Shown: positions 11,585 to 22,542 of the stretch, in pieces
How positions within the stretch are numbered: the stretch's first letter is position 1
Layout of the letters: the number at the start of each line of letters is the position of its first letter
Source: Lojkania enalia
Taxonomy: Eukaryota; Ascomycota; Dothideomycetes; Pleosporales
Assembly: GCA_010094045.1 (NCBI GenBank)
Contig: ML986680.1
Coordinates: 62,001-126,000, forward strand
Length of the DNA stretch: 64,000 nt
Reading direction: 5' to 3'
Program-made: the position numbers and the translations under genes
The notes under the pieces: generated by a model
What the model was told of the DNA's origin: nothing
Seen by the model: the letters and a program-made list of their open reading frames with translations, nothing else
Database searches by the model: none

Positions 11585-12496
11585 CTAGCCAAACACTAGA
11601 GCCCTAATTTCAATACTCTCCCGGCCGATGGCACCCTCCGGGGTATTCGGATGCACGAACGCGGTATGTGGGACACGGCCCCACTGACCCACTATCTCAT
11701 CGCTATCGAAACACTTCAACAGAAGCCGATCCTCATTCTTCATGCCAGACCAGTAGTACCACTTTTGGGAAGGATTAAATCTTACGGATGCAGTCTCACC
11801 GTTGCGATCCGGATACCTATGCTCAACGCCAACGAGATCTTCGTCGTTGACTGTCGCGCTATCCGCAACGGCAAGTGGATGCGCCATCACTGGGCCGTTT
11901 AATGGGCGCCAGACGTTGATTATACGGTATCGGCCTTGGAGTAGCTGCTCTGCTTCTTCAGGAAGATGGTATTTTACACGCGCAGCGGCCGAAGAGGGAG
12001 TTTGGTCAATATGCACACGGACTACGGGTTCGCGATCAGCGCCGGGGCTCGAGCGTCGAATAGTGTAGTCGAATAATAGGACTCTGTTTGCACCAGGCAC
12101 ATTTGCTAGCAACAATTTCTCGACTTCGGGATAGTATATGCTCTTGATCTTCTCATCGCTTGTGAAGTCGTATTCGCCTGACGGTACGTTTGAAAGGACT
12201 TCAAAAGCATTATTGTTCAATGTGAATCTATCTTCTTGTCCCCGAAGATCATCTATTGGAACTTCATGCCACTCTTGCCCGAAGTTCCGCTGTGGGACAC
12301 CCTCAGGTTGCTTCTCGACGTAGTTGTAAGGCTTTGACCCGTCTTTCGGTGCCTCGTAGAAGGAGAGTGAAGCCGTGATTAGGCCGCGGGGAATTGGTAG
12401 GCCTTGGAAGTTTACGTCTTCGCTTTGTGAGTTAGAGGCGGGGGCTGCGTTGGAGAGCTCATGAGCAGGGGTTGGGAGTGGGGCGGCGGTCGTCAT
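11585..12496 (-). CDS. CmcJ/NvfI-type (AsaB/GA4-desaturase-like) oxidoreductase
   Basis: Intact, intronless, 303 aa, starting at the ATG at 12496. The sequence matches the fungal family annotated as hydroxylase/desaturase AsaB-like or CmcJ-like. Landmarks are LSFYEAPKDGSKPYNYVE near the N-terminus, RVLLFDYTIRRS and VRVHIDQTPSSAAAR in the middle, INVWRPLNGPVMAHPLAVAD, and KCFDSDEIVGQWGRVPHTAF near the C-terminus. Members act in secondary-metabolite tailoring, in several cases as non-heme iron/2-oxoglutarate oxygenases. The His of VRVHIDQ and the His of VPHTAF are candidate metal ligands (inference). No signal peptide, so cytosolic. The nearest enzyme gene is the SDR pseudogene to the right. 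The substrate cannot be read from sequence. Confidence 0.85.
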   Translation of the reverse strand: MTTAAPLPTPAHELSNAAPASNSQSEDVNFQGLPIPRGLITASLSFYEAPKDGSKPYNYVEKQPEGVPQRNFGQEWHEVPIDDLRGQEDRFTLNNNAFEVLSNVPSGEYDFTSDEKIKSIYYPEVEKLLLANVPGANRVLLFDYTIRRSSPGADREPVVRVHIDQTPSSAAARVKYHLPEEAEQLLQGRYRIINVWRPLNGPVMAHPLAVADSATVNDEDLVGVEHRYPDRNGETASVRFNPSQKWYYWSGMKNEDRLLLKCFDSDEIVGQWGRVPHTAFVHPNTPEGAIGRESIEIRALVFG

Positions 12497-13567
12497 GCTG
12501 AGTTCTGCTCAGAATTTAATTGCGAGCTGTAGGTATCGATATGGGCGCGGAAAAGAAAAGTGCTAAGGTAGTGGCGAATAGTTCTGAAGTCTTGCCGAGG
12601 GAGTATGCTCTAATGCACGTGTTGCTGGGCCTTTTGAATGCTTGTTGAAACTGAAGGTCAATTGCTAGAATGTGAGCTGTTAGAGATCCGAGATGAGGTT
12701 GTGTCGACTAATCTTGATGATCTTATATAGCAGATGGTGTATTAGAAATGCTGTAGATGTTATAAACTAAACTTTTGCTTCCCGTAGTTGACTGATGAGG
12801 AGGCGGGCGTGGCAATGATGCCATACCCCATAATCCCGAGGTTAGTAAACGCCTTTGGCCAATGAAACCGAGCTGGCTGACAAACAGAGTGGATTGCGTG
12901 CTGGATATGACTGAGCTTGCAATAGTGATTGAGGGGCATATTCTTATTGCATCAAGGCTCTAGACGACGCGAGTCTTCGCTATGCGTCGAAGCTGAAAGT
13001 GTGCCTTATACAGGTCGTGAGCTTCGCCTCCTCGGTCGCTACGGGGAAGTCTCGGGGCTTGGCAATAGCTGCTTTTTAGCCCAGGCACATCATCATGCCT
13101 TTTGGGGGACGTGCAATGCATCTGAAGCCAATGTACTTTTCTCAAGCGCTGAGTTATCTATTATGGGATGCGAAAACACACTAAGCAGGCGATAGACAGT
13201 CCACAATACGGATAAGGAGTCTCTGGATTTGTCTACTAACGCGTTACACTAAGAAGAGCAGTATTAACGCGAGTTAGGCCTTTAACAGATGAGACAAGTA
13301 TAATCTCCTTCGTCGAATTCAGCCTGTATGCTGCCATGGGTAACCTAGTTGGGAAGCGGGAGCACGTTGTCTATTGGGCTGAGCGTTTCTCTTAGATCTA
13401 AGATATAATCGTCAAGTTGACAAGTCGACACCTCTTAAGCTCTCAATATATTCATCCAATTGATCCCTTATTTTACTATTTTCAAACATGCTTCGTCTCT
13501 TTCCCGCGCCGTTCCTATGACTCGCAATTCTTTTCTTCTCGAATCATCATACATTATTGCGAAAAAT
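12497..13567. other. Intergenic
   Basis: About 1.07 kb upstream of the CmcJ-like gene. Short open frames here have no family features. The first few hundred bases must hold the promoter; no site is assigned. Confidence 0.5.
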
Positions 13568-14730
13568 ATGCTATCCGGCAAGGCCGAAAATAAGCAATTG
13601 AAAGGCTCCAAGCTCTTCGAAGTATTCCATATTACAGCAATCGCGACAGAGGGCAGAACTAGAATTGAGTTGAGATTTCTCTAACTCTTGTTGCCAACGG
13701 AGCGAAGGTCTACATCGTGGTGCGGCGCGGCGAGGTTCTCGATCAGACTGCAAAACTCTATTCAACTGAGCCGGGCTAGGTGGTTCCGTATGTTGACACA
13801 ATTTGCTTTCCGCCAATGAAAGCTCTAATACGGATATAGATTCCAAGGCGATGTCAGCGGGAAGGATAACATCAAGCGGATACAGAAGGAAATGAGCTAG
13901 AAGGCATACAGCTTCTTATTATCAGTGCCGGAATTACTCGTCATCTTTTAACATCATTCTCCAAGGCTGAACAACCGGACATGAGCGACCCTCAAGCCGT
14001 TCTAAGTGCTTCTGGAAGGGCCCATCTAAATGCTAGACTAACACATTCAAGAATTTACGCAGCTAGCGTATTTTATATGTCAATGACTTTCCTTCCTCTC
14101 CTCGCGATAGGAAGAGATGTAACCCCTGGATATAAGTCTAGTGTTAGCAACGCCTCTTCCATCTGGCTAAATAAAGGGTGGTAGTAGCGGCAAATTCGCG
14201 TGTATTTCTAGCTAAGCCGCTGCGACTAATCTTTCACGAATGTTACCAAAGACCTCTACGCAGACAATAGTTTGTGTAAACATCATCGCCGCCGGGTTTA
14301 TTCCCTAGTAAGGTCAAGAAATACCCATCATATTTTGGATGGGGTGTCACTAATAATAATTAGATGACAGTGAATCAGGTGAAGATAAAAAGTCCAGGAT
14401 GTCGCGTATCAGGCAGCATCAATTGCTGAAGTAAATATTGATGTATTGAAGGGGGATAAGTGGCCTGCCTGGCCAGAGGCTGGCAGTGGCGAGACTAAAT
14501 AGACCTGAAAACAGGCCAACTATAATGGGATAGCAGAAACACGTGACACAAGATGGACAAGCCCTTGTCTAATCTAGCCGGTAAGCCCGCTAAAGACTTT
14601 TGACTTATTAGTCGCTTACATATATCAGGCCGATTTGGAAATGATTTTGACATGGCTATGACCGCACTTTCCAAACGGGTCCGGGTGGAGCATTCTACAA
14701 TCAAACATATTCTATATCCCGACGTTACTA
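13568..14730 (+). pseudogene. Short-chain dehydrogenase/reductase pseudogene, split by the LTR element
   Basis: Fragments in shifting frames rebuild an RhlG-like SDR in order: KLFEVFHITAIATE (Rossmann start, glycine motif destroyed), ALTLVANGAKVYIVVRRGE, QTAKLYSTEPG, GIQLLIISAG (the NNAG position), QPDMSDPQAV, MSMTFLPLLAIGRDVTPGY, SSVSNASSIW, GKFACISS-stop-AAATN (where YxxxK is expected), VCVNIIAAGFIP, then DKPLSNLAGKPAKDF, GNDFDMAMTAL and GPGGAFYNQ. Many stops and frameshifts are present and the catalytic YxxxK is gone. The 149-bp element at 14400-14548 interrupts it just before DKPLSNL. The 3' end near 14730 is approximate. Confidence 0.85.
14400..14548. mobile_element. Solo-LTR-like element, copy 2, inside the SDR pseudogene
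   Basis: Same 149-bp element as at 8603-8751, with TGTCGCGT at the left and ACGTGACA at the right. Flanks are CAGGA (14395-14399) and CAAGA (14549-14553), a 5-bp duplication with one G/A mismatch. The SDR coding text resumes right after the element, so it was inserted into that gene. Confidence 0.75.
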
Positions 14731-14961
14731 TGTGATCGACGCACTGAGAAATTCTTCTGTTGATATAGGTCATACAAGCAATACCCTCGTCTAGCCAGCT
14801 GCGAAATAAAGCAGTTGAATCGGCGTTGTGCACAACTCTATAGGGCTATAAATTTTAACATTTGCTCTTGCAAATTCTTCTGCATTCTTTCGTATCGGTA
14901 TCTGATGATTCATTATATATATACTCACGTGTCAGCATCTCTATATTTTCGCTTGTCGTTT

Positions 14962-15786
14962 CTAATGTACTCCCACCGGTCTTTTCTCGACATCCTCAGC
15001 TACTGGATGCCACGCTCGTTTTAATAACCTAAATGCCCCGCTCTCCCAACAATGCAATATGCACAACCCAGCCAGGACTACAGCTAGCGATGCAATCGGA
15101 ATGAGCTCGTATCTTGCAGCTTGCTGAACGATATGAGCTATGTCACTATGACAGAGAGTAGATGACTTGCATAATGCTGACAAGCCGGAAAACTGTATAT
15201 CTCATCGGCCGTCTTAATTCCATCATTGACTCCAAAGGGGAACACGTCGCATATGTAGTATTCTCTCGTAAATTCCTCGTATTTCCAGAACGAAAGAAGT
15301 GCCGGGATCTCGGGCCTCTTCGATTCGACCACATACACGTATGCAGTGATAGCAAGGCCCGTTCCGGTGTTGATGAGCTCAATGAGGCAGGTAAAAAGCC
15401 CCCAAGTTTTGACCTACTCACAACAGTCAGTCTATTGATACTGTCTCTGGATGAATATAATCTCAAGAGAAATCTACCTTATACCCTCGCACACCGCACC
15501 AATCCCACACTATCCAACCCAAGCCCATTACTGAAGCGAGCAACCCCATTGCTCCTGCTATAAATATCGCCATCGAAGGCCCGTGGTCTAGATTCATTGG
15601 GTTCAACGGTACCCATAACCATTCAACTATGCTACTGTTCGGTAACTGAATCCCCAAATTGCGGTGTACACCAACTGCTTTGTCCTCCACTACAATAATG
15701 GAAATCGAGAGCCCGAGAAGGATAAGCGATGTTAGAAATATCATATACTTCAAAAGGGTGAATCTCCCATTCTTGAGAGAAAACAT
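14962..15786 (-). CDS. Four-TM membrane protein, paralogue 2 (GC-AG intron)
   Basis: 237 aa from three exons (15786-15478, 15413-15171, 15123-14962). The start is the ATG at 15786; the frame is open a little further but only to a GTG. Hydrophobic segments: FTLLKYMIFLTSLILLGLSI near the N-terminus, MAIFIAGAMGLLASVMGL, a third in the second exon (LFTCLIELINTGTGLAITAY) and LIPIASLAVVLAGLCILHC in the last exon. The second loop carries EYYICD, 22 residues on FPACQHY, then QAARYELIP, matching paralogue 1 (QATRYSLIP). The intron before QAARY sits at the same place as in both paralogues but has a GC donor (TAT followed by GCAAGT) and a CAG acceptor. The first intron is absent from the other two. Function unknown. 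Confidence 0.8.
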
Positions 15787-16867
15787 AGTCGTGTTTGTAA
15801 TTGTCACCGGTTAGGACTGAACTATCTCGAGAAGCTCGAGACGTTGGTATTGAGATTAATAGATGAAGTGTTGCCTGGCGGGATTTTGTGGAATTCATCG
15901 TGGCGCATACTGCTGCCCTGCCTCAGTCTCAGACGTGAGAAGGCCTGAGCAAAGATTGGACCGTTCCAAGATTGGTCCCGGGCTGGCACTGTGGGCCTTA
16001 CGATAATGCAATGCATTGCCCTACGCGTGGCAACGGTTACATGTGTTTTAGTCAGCTTGCGAACTCTCCGATTTATTCAAAAACGCTCAGCTTGAATACC
16101 ACCTATCGCTTCCTTGGAGTTTCCCGACTGTAGTAATTTAATTTGATCGGGAAAGCAAATGATGAGTCGTGCGACAAGACTCTGGACCCCACACTTCGCC
16201 CCGTTCGTGTCATTTTCATCCTTCGGGATCCTGAAACTATCACAGCCACACAGCATTCTTGCTCTATTCTCCTATTGGATTGCTCGGAAATGTAGTGGAC
16301 CCATGACGAGGCGCTCTGCGTCTCGAATCATCCTACATACTAAATACTACACATCCAACTAGAATTATACATGTATCCGGCATAGATCAAGTTGTTTGAG
16401 ACATGAAAGAAAAAGGGCAATGCTATGGAATAATATTTGTGCTTGTTGCATATATACTTGACGTTGCTCTAAGAAGCACTTTGTACGACACGTTTTGCAC
16501 GAAGCCTTAAATCTCCGAAAAATGTAAATGCTTACTGCAGATATAATTATACTAAGTCTTTAGGAAAGCCGAGGCGGTAAATCCATTGTATGCGGTGAGT
16601 TTCAAGGACATAGTGCTACATAATGGGATCCCAAAAGGATCGTGTCTTATCCATAGACGTCCATGCGGATCTGTACGTCCTGTGCCACATACAAGGCAAT
16701 TAGCCCTGCTAAGCCCTGCTAAGCCCTGTTGCGACGAACGAACCATCCGGCCGCTTTGGACTCGCTTTCATAGTATCTTTCTTCCAGCATTTCATTCCCT
16801 ACACCATCTATGCGAGATTCTTCGTTCTTACCGAATCTAGATCAATTTATTCACAGGTAGGATCGAA
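15787..16867. other. Intergenic between two four-TM paralogues
   Basis: About 1.08 kb, divergent promoter region of paralogues 2 and 3. It contains a short triplet of a 10-bp unit, AGCCCTGCTA, around 16702-16729. No gene is recognised. Confidence 0.5.
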
Positions 16868-17644
16868 ATGAGCACTGAGAAGCCCCAATGGAGCTACGGG
16901 GCCTCAAATATGCCAACATACAGTCTCTTCCCCATCCTCCTACCACTCATAATCAACTTTCCACTCTCGATTGTCACGTTTGTTTTCCAAGAAGTCTCTT
17001 CTAGTATTCTAGACGCGCATAATTTGAAGTACGAGGTCGAGCTCGAGGATTCCTACGCAAGCTTCGCTTCTCGTCCATTCGAGATTAATAAGCTGCCGAC
17101 GGCGCTTATACTCGGGACGAGTCTACCTTCCGCCGTTTTCGCTGTTCTAGCTGCCTTTGGGTTTTATGTTTTGAGAGGCAAAGGAAGAGGTGGGAATTGG
17201 GAGAGTCTCTGCGCGTTGGCAACCATCTTCGTCACACTGGGAGGTCTGGCGCTCGTCGTAGCCTGCACAGTGATTGTGTTCAATATTCGGCGGAGAGAGG
17301 ATAAAGAGAATTTTGGAACCTCTCTTTGGAGGGGAAACTATTACAAGGAATGGACGACAGAGACTTGGCTGTGTGGTTTGAAAAGGGAACCATATAGCTA
17401 TAGATGGGCTAGTACTGGGTGTGGGTTTGCGGTACGTGGCTTGGATTTTCCTTGGGTTGAATGTGTCTGAACCGATGCTGATCAATCTTAGCAAGTGGGG
17501 AGATGGCTTTTGGTGCCAATGGTCATATTTTCATGTATGCTTGTAATGCTCTGCTTATGGCAGGTATACAGAAGAGGTGGCTGGAGGATTTTGTTTTCGA
17601 GGGAGAAGGTGGACGAAAGGGGGGATGTGGAGCTAGAACTGTGA
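16868..17644 (+). CDS. Four-TM membrane protein, paralogue 3
   Basis: 238 aa from two exons (16868-17431, 17492-17644). Hydrophobic segments at about residues 20-43, 80-105, 115-138 and 195-215. The second loop reads TETWLCGLK, 15 residues between the two cysteines, then TGCGFA, the intron, and QVGRWLLVP. The pattern E-T-W-x-C, second Cys, Q-x-x-R-[YW] is shared with paralogue 1, including the exact spacing of 15, and the intron is in the same phase at the same residue. The C-tail after the fourth segment is basic then acidic (SREKVDERGDVELEL). It is divergent from paralogue 2, about 1.1 kb away. Function unknown. Confidence 0.85.
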
Positions 17645-18060
17645 GCTGAAGGGTATTAAGAATGTTGTTTTGGGCTCTGAATATAATTTTTAAGAAATTT
17701 AATCCAATAAATCATCATAACGGTCAACATAAGAGCGATACTTATCAGTAGACCACGAGCTTGATCATCTGAGGCCTCTCGAATGCTAACCGCAACAAGC
17801 TATGCTAATGGGAACTATAGATCGGTGACCTGAGAGAGGGATTCTGTACACATGCAAAGTTTGTCGAGCCATGTGGAGAAGTAGCACGATACTCCTTTGG
17901 AACGGGCGTTGGGCCTTTGTCAACAATGAAGACGAGGGCTTCTATGATCGGCAAACCGGCGCCGCGGCTCCGAAAACCCGATGCTGTCGCAAAATCGCGT
18001 TTCCGCGCTCCCATGCTCCCTCCTTCCCGACAGGTCATCTTTTGGTAACGTACCAACGCC
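17645..18060. other. Intergenic, promoter of the Zn2Cys6 gene
   Basis: Contains CGG-N4-CCG at 17949-17958 within a GC-rich patch, about 100 bp before the ATG at 18061. Such inverted CGG half-sites suit Zn2Cys6 dimers, so autoregulation is possible but unproven. Confidence 0.4.
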
Positions 18061-20436
18061 ATGTCAGCGATAGAGGGAGATGAGACTATTCAAGCGAGGC
18101 GCCAGCGCCTTTCGACAGTTCCTCGAGCAGTAAGGAACTTTAGCTCAACAACGAGCCATCACGTGACTAACCTTTCCTTCAGTGTGAAGGGTGTAAGATC
18201 CGAAAGGTAGAAGTATCCAACATCGCGTAGGGATATAGTTTTGCCTGATTAAAATAACAGATTCGTTGTGATCGCACTAATCCTTGCTCCAACTGCCGAA
18301 CAGCAGGTATTGTGTGTCAGGTCAAAACTCCAACTGGCGAAAGTCGTTCAAAAGTGGACAAGGTCACGCAGCTGTAAGTTACTCAAGCAGGGTATATTGG
18401 ATTTTATGAGCTAAGGAAACTCTAGGGAAGAGCACATTGAGCGCCTCGAGCAGCGCATCTGCATTCTCGAACACCAACATTTAGGACGGGGAAGCGCGTC
18501 GGAATCTTCAGTCACAACGAACGAGCAATTTGCTTCTCCTCGCACTAGCGCAGCGACTCCATACGAAGGCGATTCATCTTTCATTAGCCAATCCCGGCAG
18601 GCTAGCGAACTTACTCAGAGCATGACTTCTGGATCGGCAAGCCTTGATCCGTCTTTTGGAGAATTGAGAACTCTCCTTCAACCATCTAGTGCTCCTTCAT
18701 ATTTAGATGACTATCAGTTTTCTCGGAAAAATGATTCACGGCTAATACCCACCATGAGACTACCACCAGCCGACCTAGTAATTGTCATCTTGCAGAGAGT
18801 GAAGAGTAAGCGCATCCCCCCCTAAATTGCTTCTTAGTTTGACACGGACAGTGAATACGCCTGTATTCCTGTATGGGCTTTCCAAGGCCGGAACAGATTT
18901 CGTTGAGCGCCTTTGTAGAAAAGTATACTTCCCCATAGAGCCACCATCGCCTGGCCATGTCGCCGCTATGCTTGGTATCTTGTGTAACTGCTTTAAAGAG
19001 TTTATAGCTACATCCGATCCATTGTTGGAAAAGTACGACCTCAAGACACATTTAGAAATTTGTGAGCAGAGTTTCAAAGTGGGAATTGAGACATTTGACG
19101 TTTTGGCCGTGCCTAGTCTAGAGAATATCCTGGCACTGACTCTAGGCGTAAGTGAGCCAAATTGACTCTGCGGGGAGTTTTAGCAGCGGCACTAATATTT
19201 TTCTTTTGCTGAAAGTATATTCTAGGCTATGCGGGCTCAACTTGAAGCTAAGCCCATGTTATTGTGCACACTCATTTCCGCAGCTATTAGTCAATGCCGG
19301 ATGATCGGTTACCAGAGAGAGATAACGTACCAAAATGACCATACCGGGAATTCAGATATTGCACGTCTCTTATTTTGGACAATATACGTAACAGACAAGA
19401 CAATGTCCCTATTACTGGGGCGTGCATCTAGTTTGCAAGATTTTGAAATTGATGCACGATACCCAGCAGTGTCAAACGATCCTACTCGCCATCCTTGGGA
19501 CAAATCATTTATCATGGGAATAAAAATAGCACGAATTCAAGGCCAGATCTATGATAGACTCTACTCGCCAGCCGCATTGGCATTGCCTTCGTTTGAACGG
19601 ATACAAAGGATGACTGACCTCACAATTGCCCTAAAATCTTGGTTTGAGGAAAAGGATCAGGTACTTTAATTATCTCTCGGCTGCTCTCGGCGTGAATATG
19701 CTGATAAAATTATAGATTGACATAAGCCGTGCTCGATATGCGGACACATTCGAAAGCATAGCTAGGCCATATTGGGAAATAACGTACTACTCCACTCTGA
19801 CAATGCTTCTACGAACTTCATCTATCCCAGGTACAGGCTCGGAAATAAGCTCACAATGTTTTCAAGCTGCTCGACTTGCCCTCAAAGCTCATATCAACTG
19901 CTTCTCAAATTTCCATGATTCCTCCGTCATATCAGCTAAAGATTATGCTACATAGTTAGTTCATACACTTGTCTTGTTCAGTGCAAAATTTTAACATCTC
20001 CGCAAGCATCCATCATAATTCATCTTTCACTCCATTTGTAGTGATCTTCCTCCACGCCATCGCAGCATCCAGCCTAGATGACGTCGAACTTCTCGACGAT
20101 GTGGTCAAGGCTCTCCAGGCTTTCCGAGGTATTTCGAAACACACCGAGCGCCTATACAACATCTGCGCTACTCTCACAAGGTTAGCTAGACGACTGGCTG
20201 AGTCGGGCAATGCCCACCTCGGAGCCTACAATATGCAAGAAAACTCGCTACAATTTCTGGAGGATACAGATCAAATTATGAATTTCCAACCGGAGTCATT
20301 GGAAAATTTGTTTGATACGGATTTGATGGATCAGTTTACTGAGTCGTCACGTGAGGATGTTTCTGCTGTTCTAGGAAGCTGGGCGAGTGGTCAACCATCT
20401 GCGAGCCTATTAGGGACGGAGGTGGTATTTCAATAA
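18061..20436 (+). CDS. Zn2Cys6 transcription factor with fungal middle-homology domain
   Basis: A nuclear DNA-binding regulator of 661 aa, assembled from eight exons: 18061-18129, 18183-18206, 18261-18373, 18426-18805, 18852-19147, 19226-19660, 19716-19954, 20007-20436. Their lengths sum to a multiple of three. The zinc cluster lies near residues 24-52 and is built across two introns: CEGCKIRKIRCD then PCSNCRTAGIVC, the canonical six-cysteine spacing. A short linker follows, then EEHIERLEQRICILEHQH, a likely dimerisation coiled coil. The fungal_trans region runs from about residue 210 (VYFPIEPPSPG, LEKYDLKTHLEICEQSF, TFDVLAVPSLEN) through RLLFWTIYVTDKTMSLLLGR. Splice choices at 18852 and 20007 were made to keep family sequence. 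Target genes unknown; neighbours are a four-TM gene and a DUF1996 gene. Confidence 0.85.
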
Positions 20437-20957
20437 CATTATACTTTCCTTTGAAAGATACAAACATGATCTCCCATGAAATCCAAAATCCAGGCCTCGA
20501 AATGTGCTATAGTGCTGAGGCTACTTCTAGTGTGGGTGCTCGCGGCAATGGCTTTTGGATCCCAAGGGTGTAATGGCGATTGCCTATCACCTGTTGCGGT
20601 GTCCAAGCTTCAAATCTAAAATTCGCTTGTTTATGGCAAAGAGGGCGATCTCTCGGTAGTTGGCCTGTGGTGATACAATAGCAATATGTTAGAATTAATT
20701 GTCTTGGCTGCCTTATTTTTTCTCCGTCCTTATTGGCGATCATACCGAAACGACCATGGATACAGTAGTTGCCGGCTCGAATCGTTATTATTCTCGCTGA
20801 TCCATCGGTATCATTTCGTTAGTAGCCCCGGAAAGCTAAAGCCGGCCATTTTTGAGCAGTGTTCGTCGTGTATATTGCGATCCTACTTCAGGGAGTGGGA
20901 GAAGCATCAACACTTCGGTGTCGCATTTCGTTTTCGAATTCTAGTTCACTAATCATC
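20437..20957. other. Intergenic
   Basis: 3' flank of the Zn2Cys6 gene and promoter of the DUF1996 gene. Nothing specific recognised. Confidence 0.5.
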
Positions 20958-22272
20958 ATGATTTTGCAAACCCTGGCAACTACTGCAATATTCCTTCAAG
21001 GAGCCGCTTCCCAAGGGGCATATGGTGGGGACTTTATGCGCTTCGGTTGCTCTCAGCTCGTTGTTGAGCGGGCCGACCCTCTTGTTACGCCCGGAATGGC
21101 TCCATCTCCTCACATGCATCAAATTGTCGGAGGGAATTCCTTCAATCTCACAGTACTCTAGCCGGTTCCAGATCTACTTCAAGTCTAACAGCCACAGATG
21201 AATCCAAGCAATCTCGACCCCGCTGAACAGTCTACCTGCACCAGCTGCACATTTTCAGAAGGTAAGATCTCATTTTGAGTACATTAAAGAGTGTCTAAGG
21301 GAATATCAGACTTTAGTAACTATTGGACTGCTTCCATATATTTCAAATCCCCGGAGAATGGCACGTTCAAGCGCGTCCCACAAATGGCAAATGGACGCCT
21401 TGACGGCGGAAAGCTAGAACAAGATGGGGGACTTACGGTGTACTATATGCGACCTTTCAGTGGAAGCAACAAGAAGGTTACGTCGTTCAAGCCAGTAAGG
21501 AAATTTTTCAGCTTCCTCCTATTGCATGCTTACTCATTTCAGGGTTTTCGAATGCTCACTGGAGATCCATCGCTCCGAAAGAAAGGCTCCTGGGCTGGTG
21601 TTTGTCACCGTTGCATGGGTAATGGTGAAGGCGGTGCTCCCTGCGATAGTCGAGACACATCCGAATTTCCTGCTAAAATCTGTCCTAATGGTATCCGGGC
21701 GACGATTATCTTTCCTTCTTGCTGGGATGGAAAGAATCTTGATAGTCCGGATCATAAATCGCATGTCGCATTCGCCAGCGGATCAGTTCTTGCAGGCGAT
21801 AAGTGCCCTAGCAGCCACCCTGTCCGCATACCGCAGGTCATGTACGAGGTTATGTACGACACGAGCCAGTTCAACAACCCCGAGTACTTCAAGAATGGCA
21901 AGCAGCCCTTCGTATATAGCTTCGGGGACGGGTAAGTGATAATCTCTCTTTCGTCTCCACTGTCAATCTCCACACACTAAGTGTAACTATAGTACTGGGC
22001 ACGGCCAGCACGGCGATTATCTATTCGGTTGGCAAGGGGACGCTCTTCAGCGGGGTATGGACGCTCTCGGAACGAACAAATGTGCTAGCGAATCTTGCCC
22101 AGCCCTTATATCCCAACCTGGTAAGGATGCTATTGCTTGTACTAAGAAACAGCAAGTCATGGAAGATATTGGTGATGGCTGTAAGCGGAACTAAAATGTA
22201 ACATGCGCTCCAGCTAACTAGTGAACAGGGCTAGATGAGCTTCCTGGAGGGGTTCCGATCACTTACGTCTAA
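20958..22272 (+). CDS. Secreted DUF1996 protein
   Basis: 354 aa from six exons (20958-21152, 21198-21261, 21310-21494, 21543-21931, 21993-22180, 22229-22272); all phases agree. A signal peptide (MILQTLATTAIFLQGAAS) precedes the DUF1996 opening, FMRFGCSQLVVERADPLV with MHQIVGGNSFN. Further family landmarks are CTSCTFSEDFSNYWTAS, GFRMLTGDP, CHRCMG, NGIRATIIFPSCWDG, SHPVRIPQVMYEV, and TGHGQHGDYLFGW near the C-terminus. Conserved histidines, tryptophans and cysteines suggest an extracellular, disulphide-rich fold. No biochemical role is established from sequence; no WSC domain is attached. The start at 20958 was chosen because it begins directly at the signal peptide. Confidence 0.9.
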
Positions 22273-22542
22273 TAGCCAAAGTTGGATGAAGAATATTGTA
22301 ACGCGTTGTAAAAATTCATGGAGGGAATACAAAAAGGAATTGAATGGAAGTTCTGATTGAAATTCAAAGTATTACTTTTGGGTTCTGACTGAGATCTACC
22401 GTATCAATTGCTTGTACCTAATTATGAGACATTGTTAGGCTTCGCAATCATCACACGGTTCCCCAATGAAAACAGGAACCTCATATCCGACTTTCCGTTC
22501 TAGCTTTGCATAGCCGCTGCAAAGATTGAATGTAATCATGTT

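Noticed and set aside
14400..14548. Reading the 149-bp repeat as an SDR intron
   Set aside because: A second copy with its own perfect target duplication lies in unrelated intergenic DNA, and the ends lack GT-AG form.
15787..15807. Seven-codon extension of four-TM paralogue 2
   Set aside because: It would start with GTG; the ATG at 15786 fits the family length better.
16702..16729. Three copies of a 10-bp unit as a functional promoter element
   Set aside because: Too short and degenerate to separate from chance without comparison to related species.
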